From the NCBI RefSeq assembly GCF_014905555.1, contig NZ_BNGS01000013.1, forward strand, positions 186,001 through 250,000: a DNA stretch of 64,000 nucleotides, written 5' to 3'. The DNA comes from Streptomyces sp. Y2F8-2. Lineage in GTDB: Bacteria; Actinomycetota; Actinomycetes; Streptomycetales; Streptomycetaceae. Position numbers and translations under genes: made by a program. Below, piece after piece: positions 41,488-48,327 of this stretch (the stretch's first letter is position 1; each line of letters begins with the position of its first letter). The notes under the pieces are model-generated. The model had not been told where the DNA came from. It did no database searches and saw only the letters and a list, made by a program, of their open reading frames with translations.

Positions 41488-42126
41488 ATGGACTCGGAAT
41501 CTCAGGCCGCGGTGGTGTGGCGGAACCGGGCGCTGACGCTCTTCGACCGGATCCCGATGCCGGTCGCGGTGTGCGACGTGCTCGGGGTGATCGTGCTGGC
41601 CAATCCGGCGATGGCCACCGAGTGGGGCGCGACACCGGGAGGTCTGCGCGGGCGGAACGTGCTGGACCGGTTCCGTCCGCAGGAGCCGACCCAGATCGAG
41701 CGCATCGCGCAGGCACTGCGGTTACGGCACCGTTCGCGCTATCCGGTGTCGGTGTGCTGGGACGCCGCCGACGGGGTGCGGCGCCACGGCGAGCTGACCG
41801 CCGACCCGGTCAGCGACTCGGCCGAGGCGATGCCCGCACTGCTGGTCCTGGTACGCGTGCTGGGCGAGTGCCCGGAACCGGACCGGCCGACCGCCGCCCC
41901 GCCCGCCGGCCTCGCCGAGGCCCGCATCCTGGCGCTGCTGGCCGGGGGCGCCACCACGGCCCGGGTGGCGCGCGAGACCGGGCTCACGGTTTACGGTGTC
42001 ACCTACCATCTGCGGCGTCTGTCGCGGCGGTGGGGCGCGGCGAACCGTACGGAGCTGGTGGCGCGCGCCTACGCGCTGGGCGTGCTCGTGCCCGGGGTGT
42101 GGCCGCCGGAGGCGGCCGGCTGCTGA
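41488..42126 (+). CDS. PAS-domain regulator with LuxR-type helix-turn-helix; contains a TTA codon
   Basis: A 212-residue protein. The PAS sensor is at about residues 10-125 (RIPMPVAVCDVLGVIVLANP) and the C-terminal LuxR-like helix-turn-helix at about 145-200 (GATTARVARETGLTVYGVTY, HLRRLSRRWGAANRTELVAR). This layout matches PAS-LuxR regulators of secondary metabolism, though none of its usual gene clusters is here. Codon 79 (41722-41724) is TTA, the rare leucine codon read by the bldA tRNA, so translation is probably developmentally delayed. Its 3' end overlaps the convergent DUF3626 gene by 58 bases. Confidence 0.85.
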   Translation: MDSESQAAVVWRNRALTLFDRIPMPVAVCDVLGVIVLANPAMATEWGATPGGLRGRNVLDRFRPQEPTQIERIAQALRLRHRSRYPVSVCWDAADGVRRHGELTADPVSDSAEAMPALLVLVRVLGECPEPDRPTAAPPAGLAEARILALLAGGATTARVARETGLTVYGVTYHLRRLSRRWGAANRTELVARAYALGVLVPGVWPPEAAGC

Positions 42127-43046
42127 GCCGCGGGCCGTGCCGCACCGCCGTCCGCACCGGCCGGACGGGCCGTCCCGGCCCCCTCCGGCGCGCCGAAGCG
42201 CGCCAGGCAGTGCCACACCATCTTCAGGTCCTGCGCCAGGTACCGGCCCGCGCGCACCGCATCACCGATGATCCTCGGATCGAGGCACCCGTCCTCAGCG
42301 ATCCGCTCCGCCAACTCGACGTACTGAGGGCCGCGGTAGTCCGCGTGCCGGCGCAGTTCCGCGACGGAGAGCCGGTAGCCGGGGTGCCACTCCACAGTGC
42401 ACGGCAGCCGGCGCGCGGCGGCCTCGACGGGGGTGTCACGGTAGCTCGCGTCCAGGACCAGGGCCTCCACGTCCCGTTCCGGCAGGACCGGACCGTGCAC
42501 ATGGGCCTCGGTGTAGTCGTTGAGGGCGTCCTGGCGGTCGGCCTCGGCCAGCTCGACGAGGTGCATGCCCGCGGCCACCACCCCGAAGTGGCACGGCTCG
42601 GCCGCGCTGTCCGGGTAGCAGAACGTGGCCCGCTCCAGCGTGGCGGCGGTGAGCCGGAAGTGCGAGGAGCCGAAGCGGGGCGCCGCCCCGACCACCTGAC
42701 GGCGGAAGTTCAGCGCGCCGTACACGGGCCGCTGGTACGCGGGCCCGGTGTCGTAGGCGCCGCCGAAGATCCGGCTCTCCCAGCGCCAGCGGTCACCGCC
42801 GGGGTGGGCGGTGAGCCCGTCGTTGCTGGTGCCGGTGACGAACTGCGAGCGGTACGCGCCGTCCGCGGCCAGCGCCCGCAGGATCGGCCGGCCGCCGCGC
42901 ACGAGCCGGTCGGGATGGAAGTTGAGGGTCAGCCGCAGGTCCCGGGGTACCGGGGGACCCGAGGAGAGGGCCGCGACGTGTCGCAGCGCCCGTTCGGCCG
43001 CCGTACCGGCAGCGGATCCGGATCGCTCGTCTCCCCTGAAATCCAT
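42069..43046 (-). CDS. DUF3626 domain-containing protein
   Basis: A 325-residue cytosolic protein. It has RLTLNFHPDRLVRGGRPILR near the N-terminus, SRIFGGAYDTGPAYQRPVYG in the middle, and GSSHFRLTAATLERATFCYP. These are typical of DUF3626 proteins, whose function is unknown. The last 40 residues are Ala/Gly/Pro-rich and overlap the tail of the PAS-LuxR gene on the other strand, so the native C-terminus may have been extended. Confidence 0.82.
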   Translation of the reverse strand: MDFRGDERSGSAAGTAAERALRHVAALSSGPPVPRDLRLTLNFHPDRLVRGGRPILRALAADGAYRSQFVTGTSNDGLTAHPGGDRWRWESRIFGGAYDTGPAYQRPVYGALNFRRQVVGAAPRFGSSHFRLTAATLERATFCYPDSAAEPCHFGVVAAGMHLVELAEADRQDALNDYTEAHVHGPVLPERDVEALVLDASYRDTPVEAAARRLPCTVEWHPGYRLSVAELRRHADYRGPQYVELAERIAEDGCLDPRIIGDAVRAGRYLAQDLKMVWHCLARFGAPEGAGTARPAGADGGAARPAAQQPAASGGHTPGTSTPSA

Positions 43047-43133
43047 TGGCCACCCCCGAGGGAACCGGCTACTTTAGGCAGAAACCTAGGATCCCTAGGC
43101 TGCCAGGCTTCCGTACCCCCGCAAGGACTCCTC

Positions 43134-43628
43134 ATGAGATCGCTCACCGAGCAGGACATCCGCAACTCCTTTATCAACTGCTCGAAGGGAGAGGCGAAAC
43201 GCCTGGCGATACCCCGCGACCTCGGCGAACGCCCCTGGGACGACCTGGACTTCCTGGGCTGGCGGGATCCGGGGGCGCCCGATCGCAGCTATCTGGTCGT
43301 CGAACGCGCCGACCGGCTCGTCGGCGTCGCGCTGCGCTTCCCGTCCTCGCAGCGCGGCTTCCTGCACCGCAGCATGTGCTCGCTGTGCCTGACCACCCAC
43401 CCGGGCAACGGCGTGTCCCTGATGACGGCCCGGAAGGCGGGCGCGGCCGGCCGCGAGGGCAACTCGGTCGGGGTGTACATGTGTACCGACCTCGCGTGCT
43501 CCCTGGACGTGCGCGGAAAGAAGGTGCCCGAGGCCGGGGGCCGTTTCCAGGAGAGCCTCACGGAGGAGGAGCAGATCGCCCGGATGAAGGCCAACCTCTC
43601 CGCCTTCCTGGACAAACTGGGCACCTGA
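43134..43628 (+). CDS. FBP-domain (treble-clef zinc finger) EF-G-binding-like protein
   Basis: A 164-residue protein matching the C-terminal treble-clef zinc finger of fusidic-acid-resistance EF-G-binding proteins. The zinc ligands are two cysteine pairs in RSMCSLCLTTH and MCTDLACSLDVRGKK. FusB-type proteins bind EF-G and help ribosome recycling. This family in actinomycetes has not been shown to confer resistance, as far as I know. The ATG follows AAGGA. CCTAGG occurs twice in the promoter region at 43085-43099. Confidence 0.82.
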   Translation: MRSLTEQDIRNSFINCSKGEAKRLAIPRDLGERPWDDLDFLGWRDPGAPDRSYLVVERADRLVGVALRFPSSQRGFLHRSMCSLCLTTHPGNGVSLMTARKAGAAGREGNSVGVYMCTDLACSLDVRGKKVPEAGGRFQESLTEEEQIARMKANLSAFLDKLGT

Positions 43629-43714
43629 GCGCGCACTGCGGTGGCCCCCGGGCGACGCCCGCGGCACCTGTTGTGTACGTTCGGAGCCTGGGTGCCAAGG
43701 GAAAGGCGTTGGGG

Positions 43715-44992
43715 ATGCGAGATGTCCGTGATGCCTGGGCGCAGGCCGCCGCCCGGATCGCCAGGTGGCGGCAGGAGCCCGAGGTCGTCCAGGCAGTGCG
43801 TTCGACCGCGGCCGCGACCGTCGCGTATGTCGTCGCCCTGCGCCTGAGCCCTGAGCCGGCCCCCCTGACCGCGCCCCTGACCGCGCTCCTCGTCGTACAG
43901 GTGACGCTGTACGCGACGCTCACCACCGGTGTGCGGCGGGTGAACTCCGTGGTGGCCGGAGTCGTCATCGCGATCGCCTTCAGCATCCTGGTGGGCCTGA
44001 CCTGGTGGAGCCTCGCCCTGATCATCCTGGCCTCGCTGGCCGTGGGGCATCTCGTACGGGTCAGAGAGTTCGTGCAGGAAGTGGCGATCAGCGGCATGCT
44101 GGTCCTCGGGGTGACCCAGGTCGGCAGCACCGCCTGGGCCAGGGTCGTGGAGACGCTCATCGGCGCGGCGGTCGGCCTCGCCACCAATCTGTTCATCGCT
44201 CCCCCGGTGTGGCTGGGGGCCGCCGAAGAGTCCATCGAGGGGCTCGCGCGCCGGATCCGCCAGCTGATGCTGCGCGTCGGGGAGGAGGCCGCGGGGCACA
44301 CGCCGGTCGCGCAGGCGACCGCACGGCTGCACGAGGCGCGTCGGCTGGACCATGACATCGTCCTGGTGGACGCCGCGCTGCGGCAGGCCGAGGACAGTCT
44401 GAAGCTCAACCCGCGGGTCCGCGAAGGCCTGCTGCACCGGATCGTGCTGCGCACCGGACTCGACACGCTGGAGATCGTCACGGTGGTGCTGCGGGTGATC
44501 TCCCGCACCCTGGCCGACCTGGCGAAGGAGCGGGAACCCGAGCCGCTGTTCGAGGCGGAGATCGGGGCGACGCTGGAGCGGCTGCTGTCGGAGATCGGTG
44601 ATGCGGTGGTCAGCTTCGCGGTGCTCGTCACCACCGATGTCAGCCGCAGCGCCGAGTCCGCGGAGGCCCGCCTCACCGAGGAGCTGGTGACGGCGGGCGC
44701 GACCCGCGACAAGCTGGCCCAGCTGCTGCTGGAGGAGGTGCAACGCGACAGCCGTCAGTGGCAGTTCCACGGCGCGGTGCTGACCGAGGTCAACCGCATC
44801 CTGGACGAGCTGGACATCGAGCACCGCACCCGGCGCCTGCTGGAGGAGCTGGACCGCGGCACGCGGGAGCAGCGCGAGCGCAACCCGCGTCTGGCCAGGC
44901 TGTGGGACCTGGTGCGCGAGCCCCGGTTCACCCGGATGCGTGATCTTCGTCAGCGCCGGAACCGCACGGGGCCGCCCCGGCGTTCCAGGTAG
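43715..44992 (+). CDS. FUSC/ArAE-type aromatic acid exporter family protein
   Basis: A 425-residue protein. The N-terminal half has about six membrane helices (APLTALLVVQVTLYATLTTG, VNSVVAGVVIAIAFSILVGL, LATNLFIAPPVWLG). The C-terminal half is cytoplasmic and helical, with long coiled-coil stretches. The fold matches aromatic acid exporters (DUF939/FUSC). The ATG at 43715 is preceded only by a G-rich stretch, so the start is moderately sure. The next gene starts 34 bases after the stop and may be co-transcribed. Confidence 0.85.
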   Translation: MRDVRDAWAQAAARIARWRQEPEVVQAVRSTAAATVAYVVALRLSPEPAPLTAPLTALLVVQVTLYATLTTGVRRVNSVVAGVVIAIAFSILVGLTWWSLALIILASLAVGHLVRVREFVQEVAISGMLVLGVTQVGSTAWARVVETLIGAAVGLATNLFIAPPVWLGAAEESIEGLARRIRQLMLRVGEEAAGHTPVAQATARLHEARRLDHDIVLVDAALRQAEDSLKLNPRVREGLLHRIVLRTGLDTLEIVTVVLRVISRTLADLAKEREPEPLFEAEIGATLERLLSEIGDAVVSFAVLVTTDVSRSAESAEARLTEELVTAGATRDKLAQLLLEEVQRDSRQWQFHGAVLTEVNRILDELDIEHRTRRLLEELDRGTREQRERNPRLARLWDLVREPRFTRMRDLRQRRNRTGPPRRSR

Positions 44993-45026
44993 GACGGGCC
45001 ACCGGACGGGGAGAAGGGCGGGGCGC

Positions 45027-46094
45027 ATGGGCGCGGTGCGGATCGAAGGGAACCGGCTGCTGCTGCCGGGGGGTGTGCGGGTCCGCTTCATGCGGACGCT
45101 GCGGCTGCCGGAGACGGGCACACATCCGCTGCCGCCGGGGCTGGGCGAGTTCCCCGTACGCCGGGTGGAGGACTACGCCGAGACGGTGCCCGCCGAATGG
45201 CGGGCACGCGGCGGCGTGATGCTGCCGGTGTATCTGCGCGAGGCCATGTGGCTGCATTTCACGGCGTCCGAGCCCGCCGCCCTGCAGGTGGGCGCCGGCA
45301 AGGTGTGCGCGGTCTCCGGCAGGCCCTGGAGTGCGCGTCTCGGCCGGGACCCGCAGAACTACGTGGTGCTTCCGCGTCAGCCGTGGCTGGACGGGATCAA
45401 TTCCGGCCGGGGGACGGTGCGCCAGTTCGTGGCGGTGCCGCTCGGGCTCGGAGCCACGGTCGAGGGCCAGGTCACCGGCGAGGAGGTCTGGGGCGGGATA
45501 CAGCTGCAGGTGTTCCCGCTCAAGGAGGGGCCCCTGGCCGCGTGGCGGGAGGAGGAGCGGCGCAGGAGGGAGTCGGCCCGGCAGATCGAGCGCGTCAGGG
45601 GGGCCGCAGGTCCTTACGGTGGCGCCTTGCCCGCCCCAGGGGCCCCACCGGCCCCGGGTGCCGCGTTTCCGCCGGCCATGGCCGCCGCTCCGGGCGGGCC
45701 TTCGCGCAGCGCCCCGTCGATGGGCCTCGGCGTCGGCGGTTCGATGCGCCAGGAGGTCTACCGGGACGACCGGCCAGCAGGAAGCTGGGCCGAGGAGCCG
45801 GCCGGACGCGTGTTCGTGCATCTGGTCACGCCTCCGCAGTGGCGTCGCATCACGGGCGAGGCGCCTCCGCCGTCCCCGGTGGACCGCGCGGCGTACACCG
45901 AAGCCGGGCTGCCGTGGTTCGACTACTACGACCAGGACGGCGAGGATCTCACGCCCACGGACACCCTGGGCGGCATCAAGCCGGTCGGCGACTGGCTCGG
46001 CGACGACCACACGCCCTGGCAGCAACCCTCGCCGCACCAGGTGAAGCCTCTCGGTGACGCGCCGGGGAAGCCGGTGCAGGACGGCGACTGGTGA
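45027..46094 (+). CDS. Conserved hypothetical protein of unknown function
   Basis: A 355-residue protein without signal peptide or membrane helix. The first 170 residues are beta-rich and well ordered (VMLPVYLREAMWLHFTASEP, VRQFVAVPLGLGATVEGQVT, GGIQLQVFPLKEG). A Pro/Ala-rich linker follows (about 195-235), then a second ordered part ending PTDTLGGIKPVGDWLGDDHT. I recognise no named domain. It lies just after the FUSC-type exporter. Its stop codon is inside the first copy of a 28-bp-period tandem duplication. Confidence 0.7.
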   Translation: MGAVRIEGNRLLLPGGVRVRFMRTLRLPETGTHPLPPGLGEFPVRRVEDYAETVPAEWRARGGVMLPVYLREAMWLHFTASEPAALQVGAGKVCAVSGRPWSARLGRDPQNYVVLPRQPWLDGINSGRGTVRQFVAVPLGLGATVEGQVTGEEVWGGIQLQVFPLKEGPLAAWREEERRRRESARQIERVRGAAGPYGGALPAPGAPPAPGAAFPPAMAAAPGGPSRSAPSMGLGVGGSMRQEVYRDDRPAGSWAEEPAGRVFVHLVTPPQWRRITGEAPPPSPVDRAAYTEAGLPWFDYYDQDGEDLTPTDTLGGIKPVGDWLGDDHTPWQQPSPHQVKPLGDAPGKPVQDGDW

Positions 46095-46143
46095 CTGCCC
46101 CCGTCCGGGCGGCGACCGGTGACTGCCCCCGTCCGGGCGGCGA
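46090..46143. repeat. Tandem duplication (28-bp period) over the stop codon of the preceding gene
   Basis: A 26-base unit starting GGTGACTGCCCCCGTCCGGG occurs at 46090-46115 and again, identically, at 46118-46143. The first copy contains the TGA stop at 46092-46094. The second provides a spare copy of the same stop context. Confidence 0.85.
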
Positions 46144-46263
46144 TTGGTGCACAACCGGACCGGTTCGCTTGCCGGGTGCACGCTCGGCGAGCGCGCCCCG
46201 AGGCCGCGTCTTCCCCGTCGACGGCGTGAGCGGTGAACTGCGGCTCTCCGGTAGCCCTTTGCT

Positions 46264-46986
46264 TCACCGGTCGCCGTCCGTGCGCTGCCGCAGCAGTGCG
46301 CGCGGGCAGGTCCGGGCGGCCTGCGCGAGCAGGGCGTGCATGCGTTCGGCGAGCTGCGGGACCGTGTCCGCGGGCTCGGGGAACGGCAGGCGTACGTCGC
46401 CGTGGTCGCGGGCCCGCTCGATGCGCAGCGTCAGCCCGTGCCGGTCGACGGCGAGCGGCTGGACCCGTACCGCGCCGTGCAGGCTGCCCGGATCGACGAG
46501 CCGGGTCAGCCGCTGGACGGCGTCCGGGTGGGCGTCGGCGAGATGGGTGAGCAGCCGGGCCTCGGCGGCGACGAGCGGATCGGGCTCGGCACTCGCGTAC
46601 TCGTCGAGGTCGACGACGACCACGCCGTTCGCCCGGCGCAGAGCGATGCGCGTCGGCCGCAGGGCGAGTCGGTCCCCCTCGGGCTCGACCTCGCCGGCGA
46701 GCCACAGCCGGGCGCGGATCCGGGACCGTACGGGAACCGGCGCGACATCGGCGAACTCCAGCACCACGGACGGCTCTCCTCGGGGAGCGCACAGGGCGGC
46801 CGTGGGCAGTGCGCTGCCCCCGGGCGGGCGCAGCAGCACCCGGCCGTCGGCGGCGACGGAGTGCGCGCCGGTGAACTCCTCCCGTCCGTCCCGCGCGGTA
46901 ACGGCGCAGGACCATGCGGCAGCGAGCACCGAACGGGCACGCTCCGCCGCGACCGGCGCGGCCGTCCAGGCATGACGGTACCCCAT
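46264..46986 (-). CDS. DUF2470 domain-containing protein, iron-regulated
   Basis: A 240-residue protein. The C-terminal DUF2470 part (about residues 150-235) includes LLTHLADAHPDAVQRLTRLV and ERARDHGDVRLPFPEPADTV. The N-terminal half resembles the FMN-binding split-barrel part of HugZ-like haem-iron proteins. AAGGAGG lies six bases before the ATG at 46986. An in-frame start at 47043 is rejected because the iron box at 46998-47016 would then lie inside the coding sequence. A role in haem or iron handling under DtxR-type control is the best guess. Confidence 0.85.
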   Translation of the reverse strand: MGYRHAWTAAPVAAERARSVLAAAWSCAVTARDGREEFTGAHSVAADGRVLLRPPGGSALPTAALCAPRGEPSVVLEFADVAPVPVRSRIRARLWLAGEVEPEGDRLALRPTRIALRRANGVVVVDLDEYASAEPDPLVAAEARLLTHLADAHPDAVQRLTRLVDPGSLHGAVRVQPLAVDRHGLTLRIERARDHGDVRLPFPEPADTVPQLAERMHALLAQAARTCPRALLRQRTDGDR

Positions 46987-46997
46987 CCCCAACCTCC

Positions 46998-47016
46998 TTA
47001 GGTAAGCCTTGCCTAA
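46998..47016 (-). promoter_or_regulatory. Iron box (DmdR1/IdeR/DtxR operator)
   Basis: TTAGGTAAGCCTTGCCTAA matches the DtxR-family 19-bp consensus TTAGGTTAGGCTCACCTAA at both TTAGGT/CCTAA ends. It sits 12 bases upstream of the DUF2470 start, over the expected promoter, so iron-loaded DmdR1-type repressor should block the gene. Confidence 0.85.
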
Positions 47017-47070
47017 CTTATCGGAGATCGGAGTGTGCGCCAACCAGGCCCCGGGTCCGTCACGGAACCG

Positions 47071-47901
47071 TCAGAGGTGCGCCGTCCAGTGGGCGGGGCG
47101 CGTGACGGACGCGGGAAGCCTGGTGCCCGCGCTCCCCCGCGCCGCGTTGATCTGTGGCTGGGTCAGAAAGAAGGCGCCGGTCAGATCGGCGTCCGTGAGA
47201 TCCGCGTCCCGCATATCGGCGCCGATCAGATCCGCGTGGCGCAGGTCGGCGCCCGTGAGGTCGGCGGCTATCAGGCAGGCGCCCCGCAGACTGGCACCGC
47301 GCAGGTCGGCTCCCTTCAGACGCGCGCCGATGAGATCCGCGCCCCGCCGGTCCTTCGTGCGGTGGCCGGTTTTCGCCCGGACCAGCTCACTGGTGCGCAG
47401 CAGCAGCACGTTGACCTCCTGCCGGTGCGCGCCCACATCCAACTCGCCGAGTTCCTCGGGGGTCCGGAGGGTCAGCCGCTCGGTCTCCTCCAGCATGCGG
47501 CGCAGATCGGCGTGGACCGGGCGGGCCGCGGGGAGGCTGAGCGCCTCGCTCAGGTACCGGAGCAGCTCGTGGAGTTGCCGCACGACGGGGAACACGCCGA
47601 ACATGCGCCGGGCGTGCTCCCGGTCGCCCGAGCGCCAGTCCCGCCCGCCGAAGGTGATCTGCGAGACCTTCTGCCCGGCACCGAAGCAGTCGTAGACCGT
47701 ACAGCCGGAGAAGCCACGCTGCCGCAGCTCGGAGTGGACACCGCAGCGGAAGTCGCCCCGGAGGTTGTGGCAGGGCGTTCCGGCGTCCTTGTCGACCGCG
47801 AAGTCGGCGGAGCGGGCGAAGGGCAGCGCGACACAGCACAGGGCGAAGCAGGAGCCGCAGTCGCCGCGCAGATCGGAAGGATCGGTGGAGGGTGCATGCA
47901 T
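47071..47901 (-). CDS. Cysteine-rich protein with C-terminal pentapeptide repeats
   Basis: A 276-residue protein. The first 75 residues hold eight cysteines (15, 18, 22, 23, 44, 53, 67, 72), including GDCGSCFALCC, a spacing reminiscent of metal-cluster YkgJ-type domains. A helical middle follows (about 90-165). Pentapeptide repeats run from about 185 to 245 (ADLIGARLKGADLRGASLRG and following), which form a right-handed quadrilateral helix. It has no signal peptide. Function is unknown. A DNA-mimic role like MfpA is possible but unsupported. It is monocistronic, upstream of the iron-regulated gene but with its own stop. Confidence 0.85.
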   Translation of the reverse strand: MHAPSTDPSDLRGDCGSCFALCCVALPFARSADFAVDKDAGTPCHNLRGDFRCGVHSELRQRGFSGCTVYDCFGAGQKVSQITFGGRDWRSGDREHARRMFGVFPVVRQLHELLRYLSEALSLPAARPVHADLRRMLEETERLTLRTPEELGELDVGAHRQEVNVLLLRTSELVRAKTGHRTKDRRGADLIGARLKGADLRGASLRGACLIAADLTGADLRHADLIGADMRDADLTDADLTGAFFLTQPQINAARGSAGTRLPASVTRPAHWTAHL

Positions 47902-48072
47902 GACGTCACCCTAATCGGGGGCTCCCGTGCCGGGACGGCACCCGCCCGGTCGCCGGTGAGTGGCCGTCAGGACACGGCGCACGTACCTGGGCTGTGGGGG
48001 TCCTCTCCACTCGTACGAAAACAAACTCCGCTACCGCAGAGGCAGACCTCGTACGACCCCTGGAGAGACGTC

Positions 48073-48327
48073 ATGTGCCCGCACCGGCCCGAGTGCCCGT
48101 CGGCCGACCGCCCCGACCACGACGCGGCGGTCATCGTCTCCGCCCACCCCGAGCAGGGGTGGTACCGGCTGTGCAACGTGGGTCCGGTCGTGGAGCGGAC
48201 CGGTGCGGACACGGGCATGTACGTCTCCTGCCGGAGGCTCCGCCAGAGCGTGGCGGGTGGGCCAGTGACCTGCGCGCACCCACCCCGCGGGGGCCGACGG
48301 CCCGGCGGGGTGGGTGCGCGAGGCTAG
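48073..48327 (+). CDS. DUF5999-like small protein with unusual C-terminus
   Basis: An 84-residue frame. It begins MCPHRPECPSADRPDHDAAV and continues HPEQGWYRLCNVGPVVE, the recognisable DUF5999 core of small Streptomyces proteins with conserved cysteines. Usual members are about 65 residues. Here the frame continues through a terminator hairpin (48273-48320) to a TAG at 48325-48327, so the last 20 residues are a GC-rich read-through tail. A past frameshift or loss of the native stop is likely. TGGAGAG lies before the ATG. Confidence 0.7.
   Translation: MCPHRPECPSADRPDHDAAVIVSAHPEQGWYRLCNVGPVVERTGADTGMYVSCRRLRQSVAGGPVTCAHPPRGGRRPGGVGARG
48273..48320. terminator. Strong bidirectional terminator
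   Basis: CGCGCACCCACCCCGC pairs perfectly with GCGGGGTGGGTGCGCG (16 bp), and the loop itself holds GGGCC-GAC-GGCCC. It lies after the GH43 stop on the minus strand, and inside the tail of the DUF5999-like frame on the plus strand. Confidence 0.88.

Noticed and set aside
46100..46143. The 28-bp-period duplication as a CRISPR array
   Set aside because: Only two copies exist with a two-base spacer and no cas genes. It is a simple tandem duplication.
46987..47043. A longer start for the DUF2470 gene at 47043
   Set aside because: It would place the iron box inside the coding region. AAGGAGG directly before 46986 marks the real start.
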